From: Halobellus sp. LT62
GTDB lineage: Archaea > Halobacteriota > Halobacteria > Halobacteriales > Haloferacaceae
Direction: 5' to 3'
Length of the DNA stretch: 64,000 bases
NCBI RefSeq assembly: GCF_037031285.1
Contig: NZ_JAYEZO010000002.1
Span: forward strand, 558,001 to 622,000
Each line of letters starts with the position of its first letter. Positions within the stretch are counted from its first letter, which is position 1. The notes below the pieces were generated by a model. It worked only from the letters and a program-made list of their open reading frames with translations. It was not told where the DNA came from and did not search any database. The translations under genes were made by a program, and so were the position numbers. Below, in pieces: positions 1-7,433 of the stretch.

Positions 1-11
1 ACGTCCAGCGT

Positions 12-857
12 ATGACTTCGGGATCTGATACAGAGCCTGCTGGGGCCTCACTCTCGTATCGTAACATTCTGGAGCGCGAGATGGAAAACGCGCTCAAGGA
101 GATCAACCGCCCTGCGACAGGCGTGTTCCTCTCCGGACTCTCTGCTGGCCTCAATCTGAGCTTCGGCGCGCTACTGATGGGGATGGCGCTAACGTTCTCC
201 GGCGGTTTCGAGTCGACGCTCGTTCAACAGCTCACTCTCGGTGGCGTCTCCTCGATCGCGTTCTTGTTCGTCGTCATCGGTCAAACGGAACTGTTCACGG
301 CCCATTCGACGATGGCGATTTTGCCGGTACTCGACGGCAGAGCCTCGTTGAAAGAACTCGGACGCGTGTGGGGTGTAACGTACACGTCGAATCTCGTGGG
401 CTGTGCGCTATTCGCTGGCCTCATTACGATCCTCGGGCCAGCGCTCGGAATTCTCGACGCGGACGCGTTCGGCACGTTGGCCTCTGCGCTGCTTCCGTTT
501 CCGTGGTGGGTGATTTTCCTGAGCGGTGTGATCGCCGGCTGGCTAATGGGCCTTGTCACGTGGCTCTCTGCGGCCAGTCGCGACACCGTCAGTCGGGTTC
601 TCTTCGTGCTGATCGTCACGGCCGTAATCGGTTTCGGACCGTTCCACCACAGCATCCTCGGAACGACGGAGGTCCTTTCAGCGATGTTTCTGGGCCAAGG
701 CGTCGCTCTCGGGGAGTTTGGCCACTTTCTTCTCTGGACGACAATCGGCAACATCGTCGGTGGAGGTGTCTTTGTCGGCCTGCTCAACTATGGCCACGTT
801 GCGTTGGCCGGGGAGAAGCAGGACGTCGACTTCGAGGCCGCAGATACGAACGAGTGA
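12..857 (+). CDS. Formate/nitrite transporter (FNT) family channel
   Basis: A 281-residue membrane protein whose length and six-segment hydrophobic pattern match the FNT family, pentameric channels that pass formate, nitrite, hydrosulfide or similar small anions. After a soluble N-terminus (about 30 residues) come hydrophobic helices at roughly 38-62, 75-95, 122-145, 165-188, 195-212 and 237-258. The segment GFGPFHHSILG lies where the family carries its conserved pore histidine region, and GNIVGGGVFVGLLNYG is the typical last-helix glycine motif. The C-terminus is acidic. It starts 12 bases into the window, so its promoter is not visible. It converges on the binding-protein gene to its right. 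The substrate cannot be read from the sequence. Confidence 0.85.
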   Translation: MTSGSDTEPAGASLSYRNILEREMENALKEINRPATGVFLSGLSAGLNLSFGALLMGMALTFSGGFESTLVQQLTLGGVSSIAFLFVVIGQTELFTAHSTMAILPVLDGRASLKELGRVWGVTYTSNLVGCALFAGLITILGPALGILDADAFGTLASALLPFPWWVIFLSGVIAGWLMGLVTWLSAASRDTVSRVLFVLIVTAVIGFGPFHHSILGTTEVLSAMFLGQGVALGEFGHFLLWTTIGNIVGGGVFVGLLNYGHVALAGEKQDVDFEAADTNE

Positions 858-985
858 GTGGTCACGGAACGAGACACCGTCGCTCGCGCCTTCGCGAACG
901 TGACGCTCTGAACAGGCAGTTGCAAAACGTGTCGGCGTGCCGTCCGATTGACCGCTTCGCGTGAGTGGGTTCTTTCAGTACGTCC

Positions 986-2176
986 TCAAATCGCTCCGTT
1001 GACGATATCTGCCACCCGCTGTCGGTCGAACAGCTCCGAATCACTCGTCACTGCGCCGAACACGTCGGGATAGAGCTGCTTCGCCGCCCGTTCGGTCAGG
1101 AACAGGTTGTGGATCGGTCCCTGATTGAGGTAGCCACCGCGGTAGACGCGTGCGTTCTTCACGGCGGTTAGTTCACCGCCGACCGGGTGGTCCTGCATAT
1201 ACGCGAGCACCGTCTCGCGGAACTCGGATGCCGACTTCCGTTCGTGTCCGCGAACGAGGATGACGTCCGGACCGACCTCCAGCAGATTCTCGTAGTCGAG
1301 TTCGCCGCGATTCGTGGTGCTGAGGTTCTGGATGTCCGTTCCCGCCAGTGCGTCGCTGACTCCGAGGTCGCGCCACTGCTTCTTACTCGTGCCCTTGTCG
1401 TTGAGGCGGTACGGCGAGAAGGTCTCGGGTTCGGTGGTCCCCTCGTAGGTGAGAAACACGTTCGGTCGCTCATCGACCGGTGGTAGCTGTCGTTGAATCT
1501 CCGCGATGAAGTCGTCGTGGAGTCGCTCGAACGCTTCGTAACGCTCCTGCTCTCCGAACACCTCCGCTACCTTCTCGAAGGCCTCATACAGGGTGTAGTA
1601 CCGATAGTCGTGCCATCCATCCGACCGGCGGAAGATCAGGTTGCCCAGAAACGGGGCGACGTTGTCGGCGATCTCCTCGACGTCTGACTGCCCCCAGTCG
1701 AACCAGTGGACGAGCATGTTCGGATCATACAGGTGGACGTCGTTGTCGAGTTCGTAGAACTGCTCTTTCGTCCGTACCTCGGGATTCGCCTCGATTCGCT
1801 CTCGGTCCACGCTTACGCCGGGAAGTTCATCGTAGACGTAGGTGTAGTAGCGGTCGGCACCGCCGATACCCGTTATTCCGTCTCCTTTGCCGAGTGCGAC
1901 GCCCATATCGGCGTAGCCTCCGTCGTACGCGATCCACCGCTTAGGGACCGACTCGAATGTCACAGTTCCAACTGGCTCCATCGAGACGGTGTAGGACTGA
2001 TCGTCGGCTGTCGGTTGTGCGGTCTCCTCGGCTGAGGCGTCGGTCTCGGTCGACGCCGTACTCGCTCCCGAACCACCGGTGCAGCCGGCGAGTAGTCCGC
2101 CACCGACGACTGCGCCGCCGTATCTTACGTAGTCACGTCGCGTCAGTGCCGCGTTCCGCTTCGGTTTACGGTTCAC
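986..2176 (-). CDS. ABC transporter substrate-binding lipoprotein, probable Fe(III)-siderophore/heme type
   Basis: A FepB/BtuF-like periplasmic-binding-protein-2 fold protein that should capture an iron chelate outside the cell for an ABC importer not present nearby. The N-terminus has a twin-arginine signal (TRRDYVRYGG) followed by a lipobox-type LLAGC, so it is exported folded and lipid-anchored. I start it at the GTG at 2176: the in-frame upstream extension would read through two iron-box palindromes and has no protein-like character, and the signal sequence follows this GTG within about 12 residues. That gives 396 residues. Two perfect TTAGG-N4-CCTAA sites lie immediately upstream, which strongly supports iron-responsive control by a DtxR/IdeR-type repressor. 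The exact ligand is inferred, not seen. Confidence 0.85.
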   Translation of the reverse strand: MNRKPKRNAALTRRDYVRYGGAVVGGGLLAGCTGGSGASTASTETDASAEETAQPTADDQSYTVSMEPVGTVTFESVPKRWIAYDGGYADMGVALGKGDGITGIGGADRYYTYVYDELPGVSVDRERIEANPEVRTKEQFYELDNDVHLYDPNMLVHWFDWGQSDVEEIADNVAPFLGNLIFRRSDGWHDYRYYTLYEAFEKVAEVFGEQERYEAFERLHDDFIAEIQRQLPPVDERPNVFLTYEGTTEPETFSPYRLNDKGTSKKQWRDLGVSDALAGTDIQNLSTTNRGELDYENLLEVGPDVILVRGHERKSASEFRETVLAYMQDHPVGGELTAVKNARVYRGGYLNQGPIHNLFLTERAAKQLYPDVFGAVTSDSELFDRQRVADIVNGAI

Positions 2177-2180
2177 ATTT

Positions 2181-2194
2181 TTAGGCCTACCTAA
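2181..2194. promoter_or_regulatory. Iron box 1 (DtxR/IdeR-type operator)
   Basis: Perfect inverted repeat TTAGG-CCTA-CCTAA, matching the core of the DtxR/IdeR/SirR-family consensus. It ends only 4 bases upstream of the GTG start of the binding-protein gene, so a bound repressor would cover the start of a leaderless transcript. Confidence 0.75.
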
Positions 2195-2216
2195 TACTAC
2201 AAATGGCTTCCTATTT

Positions 2217-2230
2217 TTAGGTGTGCCTAA
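2217..2230. promoter_or_regulatory. Iron box 2 (DtxR/IdeR-type operator)
   Basis: Second perfect inverted repeat TTAGG-TGTG-CCTAA, 36 bases upstream of the first in the direction of the minus-strand gene. An A/T-rich stretch (AAAAATA on the minus strand) between the boxes is at about the TATA-box distance from the GTG start, so the two boxes bracket the likely promoter. Confidence 0.75.
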
Positions 2231-2393
2231 ACAGGCTGCACGTGCCCCATCTGTAGCCTCCTGTAGCGGGAGCATCGCGGACTGTTCTGGCGGGGGCTGC
2301 ACTGTGCTGGGTCGCCTGCTCCCGCGTTCGCATCCGAACTCCGCTCGAACCGTCGCGCTTTTGCCCGCGGATCGGATACCTCATACCGACTGA

Positions 2394-3647
2394 ATGGCCC
2401 GATACCACATCGAGACGTACGGTTGCACCTCCAACCGCGGCGAGAGCCGGCAGATCGAGAGCGCGCTCCGCGACGCCGGCCACTACCCCGTCGACGGTCC
2501 GGAGGCGGCCGACGTCGCCATTATGAACACCTGCACGGTGGTCGAGAAGACGGAGCGCAATATGCTTCGTCGGGCCAAAGAACTGCAGTCGGAGACGGCT
2601 GATCTCATCGTCACGGGCTGTATGGCGCTCGCACAGGGCGAGGAGTTCCGCGAGGAGGGTGTCGACGCACAGATCCTCCACTGGGACGACGTCCCCGCGG
2701 CGGTCACGAACGGCGAGTGCCCGACGCCCGGACCGGGGACCGAACCGATTCTCGACGGCGTCGTCGGTATCCTCCCCATCGCTCGGGGCTGCCTGTCGAA
2801 CTGCTCGTACTGCATCACGAAGTTCGCGACCGGCCGCGTCGACTCCCCGCCCGTCGAGGAGAATGTCGAGAAAGCTCGCGCGCTCGTCCACGCGGGCGCG
2901 AAAGAACTCCGGATCACGGGACAGGACACCGGTGTCTACGGCTGGGACACCGGCGAGCGCAAACTCCCCGAACTCCTCGACCGAATTTGTACGGAGATTG
3001 AGGGCGACTTCCGCGTCCGCGTGGGGATGGCGAATCCCGGCGGGATCCACGGCATCCGCGAGGAACTGGCCGCGGTGTTCGACCGTCACGACGAGCTGTA
3101 CAACTTCATCCACCTACCGGTCCAGTCGGGCTCCGATACGGTCCTTGAGGATATGCGCCGACAGCACCGCGTCGAGCAGTTCGTCGAGACCGTCGAGACG
3201 TTCGATCGAAAACTGGACTACTGGACGCTCTCGACGGACTTCATCGTCGGCTTCCCGACTGAAACGGACGCGGACCACGCCCAAAGTATGGCGCTGTTCC
3301 GCGAGGTGAAGCCAGAAAAGGTGAACGTCACCCGGTTCTCGAAGCGCCCCGGCACCGACGCCGCCGAGATGAAAGGCCTCGGCGGGACGATCAAAAAGGA
3401 GCGCTCGAAGGCGATGTCAGAACTGAAGCGGGAGATCGTCGCCGAGGCCTACGAGTCGATGATCGGCGATAGGCATCGGGTAATGGCCGTCCGCGAGGGA
3501 ACGGGCGACTCGATGAAGTGCCGCGACGAGGCCTACCGACAGATCATCGTCCGCAACGCGGACGAGCAGGAAATCGAACCCGGTGACTTCCTCGATGTCG
3601 AGGTCACGAGTCACCAGACGGTCTACGCGTTCGGCGATCCGGTCTGA
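2394..3647 (+). CDS. tRNA (t6A37) methylthiotransferase, archaeal MtaB/Cdkal1 type
   Basis: A 417-residue radical SAM enzyme that adds a methylthio group to t6A at position 37 of ANN-decoding tRNAs. The three UPF0004 cysteine sites are present (YGCTSN near residue 10, NTCTVV near 46, TGCMAL near 77), followed by the radical SAM motif GCLSNCSYC (CxxxCxxC) near residue 135 and a C-terminal TRAM-like region. This matches the archaeal/eukaryotic e-MtaB branch in length and order. The ATG at 2394 is the first sensible start, just after a GC-rich leader containing ATACCTCATACC. The longer reading frame on the opposite strand is a shadow. Confidence 0.93.
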   Translation: MARYHIETYGCTSNRGESRQIESALRDAGHYPVDGPEAADVAIMNTCTVVEKTERNMLRRAKELQSETADLIVTGCMALAQGEEFREEGVDAQILHWDDVPAAVTNGECPTPGPGTEPILDGVVGILPIARGCLSNCSYCITKFATGRVDSPPVEENVEKARALVHAGAKELRITGQDTGVYGWDTGERKLPELLDRICTEIEGDFRVRVGMANPGGIHGIREELAAVFDRHDELYNFIHLPVQSGSDTVLEDMRRQHRVEQFVETVETFDRKLDYWTLSTDFIVGFPTETDADHAQSMALFREVKPEKVNVTRFSKRPGTDAAEMKGLGGTIKKERSKAMSELKREIVAEAYESMIGDRHRVMAVREGTGDSMKCRDEAYRQIIVRNADEQEIEPGDFLDVEVTSHQTVYAFGDPV

Positions 3648-3655
3648 CCGGCGGT

Positions 3656-4723
3656 TCACTGTTTGTCGTTGTCGACATCGCGAGCGCCACCGCTACTGTC
3701 ATCGTCAGCGGTGTCGCTATCCTCGCCGCCAGTGCCATCGCTATCTTTGGCGCGGTCACCGTCCGACCGTCGCTCTCTGGGCACGTTGCCTCGCTCTCGC
3801 GCGATTGCGGTCCCGATGAGCCGCTTCGCCTCGGCGTTCTCCTTCCACTCGCCGAGTTCCTTCGGGTCGACGTGGACGAACACGTCATCGACCTCCGGCA
3901 TCTCCCGGATCGACTGGACGACGGCGGACTCGATATTGTGGGCCTCGAACAGCGTCATATCGCCCTCGACCTCGATGTGGAGACTCACGTCGACCTCGGG
4001 GCCGACGTAGTGGGCGACGACGTCGTGCGCGCCGCGGACCTGCGGGTGCGCCAAGGCGCGTTCGAGGATCTCGCGGCGGAGTTCCTCCGGCGGGGCCGCG
4101 CCGACGAGGTAGTTCACGTTGTCGCGGACGATCTCATAGCCCGTGTAGAAGATGCCGAGCGAGACCACGCCGGCGGCGATCGGGTCCAACACGGGCGCGC
4201 CGACGGACGCGCCGACGACGCCGACGAGCGCCGCGCCGGCGGTGAGGATGTCGTTTCGGTTGTCGAGTGCGGCGGCGACGATGGCGGGCGAGTGGCGCTC
4301 TTCGCCGACTCGGAGACAGTAGCGGTAGAGGCCGTACTTCGCGCCCGCGGTTCCGAGCAGCACGGCGACGCCAGCCGCACCGGCCTCGACGCCGTAGGTG
4401 CCGTTGAGCACCGACATCGTCGCGTTCCACAGCACCGCCGCTCCCGCGGCGAAGACGCCGACGGCGACGAACAGCGAGACGAACGGCTCGATGCGTTCGT
4501 GGCCGTGCGGGTGCTCGAAGTCCGGCGGCTGCGTCGTCAGATAGAGTCCGGCGACGACGACGAGGCTGTACACGCTGTCGGCGAGGCTGTTGACGGCCTC
4601 CGACCCGATCGCGAGGCTGCCGGTGACGCCCCAGACGCCGCCCTTCGCGAGCACGAGTGCGAGGTTGACCGCGAGGATGACGAGCCCCACGCGGCGGACG
4701 GTTCGCCTCCGGTCGTCGCTCAT
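3656..4723 (-). CDS. Cation diffusion facilitator (CDF) exporter, Mn-type metal-site signature
   Basis: A 355-residue CDF-family metal/proton antiporter with about six membrane helices (residues 12-215) and a cytoplasmic ferredoxin-like domain (about 215-290), plus a 45-residue acidic, low-complexity tail. The loop motif HPHGHERIEP is the usual CDF signature. The metal-site positions read N45-xxx-D49 in TM2 and D154-xxx-D158 in TM5. That NxxxD/DxxxD combination is the one described for manganese exporters, whereas zinc CDFs use HxxxD, so I favour Mn(II) efflux. It is transcribed away from the intergenic RNA candidate and converges with the methylthiotransferase, leaving 8 bases between their ends. 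Confidence 0.88.
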   Translation of the reverse strand: MSDDRRRTVRRVGLVILAVNLALVLAKGGVWGVTGSLAIGSEAVNSLADSVYSLVVVAGLYLTTQPPDFEHPHGHERIEPFVSLFVAVGVFAAGAAVLWNATMSVLNGTYGVEAGAAGVAVLLGTAGAKYGLYRYCLRVGEERHSPAIVAAALDNRNDILTAGAALVGVVGASVGAPVLDPIAAGVVSLGIFYTGYEIVRDNVNYLVGAAPPEELRREILERALAHPQVRGAHDVVAHYVGPEVDVSLHIEVEGDMTLFEAHNIESAVVQSIREMPEVDDVFVHVDPKELGEWKENAEAKRLIGTAIARERGNVPRERRSDGDRAKDSDGTGGEDSDTADDDSSGGARDVDNDKQ

Positions 4724-4831
4724 CGTCTGAGCGTATTCGCGGGGGCGCTAAGTCGCTTCGGTCGCCATTCGAACCATTGGGAGACAGACCAGTTGCTAAT
4801 GACACGGGGACGAGGAGGCCCCCGGAAGCCC

Positions 4832-4895
4832 CCGCGCTCTCGACTCACTCCGTTCGCTGCGGTGCTTTCGTCGCGCGCCGTCGTCGAGAGCGCGG
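4832..4895. repeat. Long imperfect hairpin with 13-bp perfect arms
   Basis: Arms CCGCGCTCTCGAC (4832-4844) and GTCGAGAGCGCGG (4883-4895) are perfectly complementary across a 38-base loop. After a short internal mismatch the pairing resumes with GGAAG (4824-4828) and CTTCC (4899-4903). It lies about 28 bases beyond the 3' end of the RNA candidate and could be a 3' processing or termination structure or the end of an old insertion sequence. Confidence 0.6.
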
Positions 4896-4922
4896 CCCCT
4901 TCCATTCCCGCCCTGTTGTTTC

Positions 4923-5096
4923 TTGGACAGCAATCGCCTGCCGAAGGTACTCGTTTGTCGTAGAGCCGAGGCTGCGTAGTGGCGAACAGTCGGCACCCGC
5001 CGTCAACGACGTGCCCCTCCTCCCGTCGTCGCTATCGTTTCCCCGCGCCGACGTGCCGAACAACCGCTGCCCGGCGCGGGACTGTCGTCAGATCAC
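4923..5096 (-). ncRNA. Candidate structured non-coding RNA, copy 1
   Basis: Homologous to the element at 62313-62466. The block at 5041-5080 matches the second copy at 33 of 40 positions and folds as a 9-bp stem (CCCGCGCCG with CGGCGCGGG). In the other copy the same stem is CCCGCGTCG with CGACGCGGG, a compensatory C-G to T-A change. A second block (4976-5000) reads GCGGGTGCC, two variable bases, CTGTTCGCC, one variable base, CTAC. The 3' ends share TGCTGTCCAA (4923-4932). Both copies begin with GTGA exactly 30 bases after the start of a TTTATAT box. The pattern of conserved stems with variable loops and no conserved frame argues for RNA rather than protein. I do not recognise it as tRNA, SRP RNA or RNase P RNA. 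The ends are inferred from conservation only. Confidence 0.62.
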
Positions 5097-5126
5097 GGGC
5101 CGTCTGGCCCCGTGTTCGTATATAAA
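5097..5126 (-). promoter_or_regulatory. TATA-type promoter of RNA candidate copy 1
   Basis: TTTATAT on the minus strand (5126-5120), 30 bases from the conserved GTGA taken as the RNA start, which is the usual haloarchaeal TATA-to-start distance. Between them lies a hairpin-capable stretch (CACGGG and CCCGTG arms) and the motif CGAAC, also present in copy 2. Confidence 0.5.
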
Positions 5127-5162
5127 GATTCGGCTGAATTGGAATCGGGAGCGGATGCCGGC

Positions 5163-5744
5163 TCAGTCGTCGAAATCGAGTCTGACGGCGCGCGTCGGGC
5201 CGTCGGTCTCGATATCGTGCTCACTCTCGACTTCGTCGGTCGCCGCCGGAAGCGACGCGAAGGCCTCGTGCAGGCGGTCGTAGGTGTCGTCGAGGGCCTC
5301 GACGATGACTTTCGTGTCTCCGATCACGGGCATAAAGTTCGTATCGCCGCCCCATCGGGGAACCAGATGCGTGTGGACGTGCGCGTCGATCGACCCGCCC
5401 GCGGCGCTGCCGCCGATGTTCTCGCCCGCGTTCACGCCGTCGGGGTTCAGCGCCGCGTCGAGGGCGTCGATCGCGGCGACTTTCAGCCGCGCGTGATCGA
5501 GGAGTTCCTCGCTCGGGAGATCGCCCCACTCGCCCGTGTGGCGATATGGGATGATCATCACGTGCCCCGGGTTGTACGGGTAATTGTTCAGGATGACGAA
5601 CGCGTGCTCGCTGCGTGCGACGATCCGGCTTTCCCTATCCGCATCGCGCTCGGGCAGCACGCAGAACGGGCAGCCGTCGATGTTCTTCTCCTCGGGGTCG
5701 CGCTCGACCCACTCGATCCGCCACGGGGCGAAGACCTGCTCCAT
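5163..5744 (-). CDS. HIT-family nucleotide hydrolase/transferase
   Basis: A histidine-triad protein of about 193 residues, acting on nucleoside monophosphate esters such as AMP-linked substrates. The triad appears as HVHTHLVP and the upstream HIT-fold motif as NNYPYNPGHVM. A CPFC pair near residue 25 with downstream histidines suggests the zinc site found in some HIT proteins. I prefer the ATG at 5744 (MEQVFAPWR). A GTG at 5759 would add five residues and overlap the methionine aminopeptidase stop by 4 bases (GTGA), so the two genes are translationally coupled either way. Confidence 0.9.
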   Translation of the reverse strand: MEQVFAPWRIEWVERDPEEKNIDGCPFCVLPERDADRESRIVARSEHAFVILNNYPYNPGHVMIIPYRHTGEWGDLPSEELLDHARLKVAAIDALDAALNPDGVNAGENIGGSAAGGSIDAHVHTHLVPRWGGDTNFMPVIGDTKVIVEALDDTYDRLHEAFASLPAATDEVESEHDIETDGPTRAVRLDFDD

Positions 5745-5755
5745 CGTTCTCTCGC

Positions 5756-6646
5756 TCACGCTGTCAGGATCTCACAGCCGTCCTCGGTCACGACGACGGT
5801 GTGCTCCGCTTGGCTGACGAGCTCGCCGTCGTCTTCCTTTAACACCGGATAGCCGTGGAGAATTCCCTGCTGTTTCAGCCGCTTGACGGCCATTTCCGCG
5901 CGTGGGTCGTCGAGCCAGCGGGCCGCGAACGGCAGCGTCTTGTACTCCTCTTTCACCTGTTCGAGGACGTTCCGTGCTGACCGATCTCTGACCGAGCGGT
6001 CGCGTTCGAGACTGTAGATCTCCTCTTTCGAGCCCTCGGTCACTTTCCCCCGGCCGGTCGTCGCGAACGGCTCGATGGCGACGACGTCGCCGACTTCGAG
6101 TTCGACGCCCCGCTCGGTGCCGCGGTTGGGGATCGTCGGCCCGGTGTGAGCGTCCCACTGCGAAACGCCGTGACCTGAGAGGTTCAGGACGGGCGTGTAG
6201 CCGTAGCCGCGGATCACGTCCTCGATCTCAGCGCCGACTGTTCCGCTCTGGACGCCCGGCCCCACCGCGTCGAGCGCGGCGTCGAGCGCCTCTTCTGCGG
6301 CTTCGACGAGTTCCGGATTGCCAGAGAGATCGACCGTTACCGCGGCGTCGGCGATGTAGCCATCGACGTGGACGCCGCAGTCCAAACAGACCATCTCCTC
6401 GCCGAACTCGGTGTCGTCGTCGCGTCCGGGGGAGGCGTGCGAGGCCTCCTCGTCGACGCTGATGTTCGCGGGGAACGCGCAGCCGTCGGCGAGTTCGCGG
6501 ATTCGAGACTCGGCGAAATCGGCCACTTCCAACTGCGTGACGCCGGGTTCGACCTTCTCGGCGGCCTCGTCGAGCACCTCTCGGAGCACCGACCCGGCCT
6601 CTCGGTACTTCTCCAGCGTTTCGTCGTCGAGGGGTCCGTCGCTCAT
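5756..6646 (-). CDS. map: Methionine aminopeptidase, type II
   Basis: A 296-residue type II methionine aminopeptidase that removes initiator methionine from new proteins. The dinuclear metal ligands are in place: two aspartates in DGYIADAAVTVD, His in NLSGHGVSQ, Glu in AIEPFAT and Glu in SQAEHTVVV. The type II helical insert sits between the last two. The ATG at 6646 gives the normal haloarchaeal N-terminus (MSDGPLDDETLEKYREAG); the in-frame upstream extension is not protein-like. It is upstream of the HIT gene and overlaps or nearly overlaps its start, so the two are probably co-transcribed. Confidence 0.95.
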   Translation of the reverse strand: MSDGPLDDETLEKYREAGSVLREVLDEAAEKVEPGVTQLEVADFAESRIRELADGCAFPANISVDEEASHASPGRDDDTEFGEEMVCLDCGVHVDGYIADAAVTVDLSGNPELVEAAEEALDAALDAVGPGVQSGTVGAEIEDVIRGYGYTPVLNLSGHGVSQWDAHTGPTIPNRGTERGVELEVGDVVAIEPFATTGRGKVTEGSKEEIYSLERDRSVRDRSARNVLEQVKEEYKTLPFAARWLDDPRAEMAVKRLKQQGILHGYPVLKEDDGELVSQAEHTVVVTEDGCEILTA

Positions 6647-6782
6647 ACCGGTCCCAACGGATGAGCGACCCAAAGAGGTTCCGAAGCAACCGGTCGTCAC
6701 GCGACCGAGAGCGCTCGCTGTCACGCGGCCGAGAGTAGTCGGTCGCGTGATCGAAAGTGCTCGTCGTGCGAACCGATCGAGA

Positions 6783-7433
6783 TCAGTCGTCGGCGACGAG
6801 CGCCGCGAGCAGTTCTTCCAGATACTCGATCTCCTCCTCGAAGATGCCGTGGCCGCGTCCCGTGTAGCGGTCGAAGCGCACGTCGGCGTTCAGGCGCTCG
6901 AAGACCTCCACGGTCTCCTCGGCGCGCGACATCGGGATGTGTGGGTCGTCGTCGCTGACGCCGACGAAGAAGGGCATCCCGTCGACATCGCCTTGGTGGT
7001 CGAACTCGGTTCCCTCCTCGCCGATCAGCCCACCCGAGAGGAGCACGAGGCCGCCGTAGCGCTTCGGCTCTCGCGCGACGAACTCGCTGGCGAGACACGC
7101 GCCCTGCGAGAAGCCGACGAGGAGCACCTTTTCGGTCGGAAGACCGCCGGACTGCGCCTCCTCGACCGCGCGGCCGACGTGCGCGAGTGCCGAGTCGAGA
7201 TGGGGCTGGTTCTGCTCGATCGGCGCGACGAAGCGGTTGGGATACCACGTGCCGCGCTGTGCCTGTGGTGCGACGTAGTGGACGCCCTCGCGCCCGAACT
7301 CGCGAGCGAGCTGGAGCATTCCGTCCGCGCGAGCGCCGCGCCCGTGAACGAGGACGACGGCCGCGTCGGCGTCCTCCGGCGACGCGCCCGCGGTTCTGAT
7401 CGGCTGGTCGCCGTGCGGGTCAGATCGGCTCAT
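6783..7433 (-). CDS. Phospholipase/carboxylesterase-type alpha/beta hydrolase (MhqD-like)
   Basis: A 216-residue serine hydrolase. The oxyanion segment is VVLVHGRGA, the nucleophile elbow is VGFSQGAC, the acid is in the GVSDDDPHIP segment and the histidine is in GRGHGIF. Length and motifs match the carboxylesterase/MhqD family. Its ATG overlaps the stop of the upstream ring-cleaving dioxygenase gene (ATGA), giving the pairing seen in the bacterial mhqD/mhqO quinone-resistance operons. A role in hydroquinone or electrophile detoxification is inferred from that context. Confidence 0.88.
   Translation of the reverse strand: MSRSDPHGDQPIRTAGASPEDADAAVVLVHGRGARADGMLQLAREFGREGVHYVAPQAQRGTWYPNRFVAPIEQNQPHLDSALAHVGRAVEEAQSGGLPTEKVLLVGFSQGACLASEFVAREPKRYGGLVLLSGGLIGEEGTEFDHQGDVDGMPFFVGVSDDDPHIPMSRAEETVEVFERLNADVRFDRYTGRGHGIFEEEIEYLEELLAALVADD

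Larger units (their letters stand above)
4724..5162. other. 440-bp gene-free interval holding an RNA candidate and a long hairpin
   Basis: No convincing protein gene is present; the short frames are arginine-rich shadows. The interval holds the CDF promoter region (about 4724-4800), a long inverted repeat (4832-4895), a conserved RNA candidate on the minus strand (4923-5096) and its TATA-like element (5120-5126). The part at 4800-4920 resembles decayed repetitive sequence and may be an insertion-sequence relic. Confidence 0.6.

Noticed and set aside
4796-5063. Short Arg/Ser-rich minus-strand frames in the interval holding RNA copy 1
   Set aside because: Not preserved in the homologous copy 2; conservation there follows stems and blocks, not codons.
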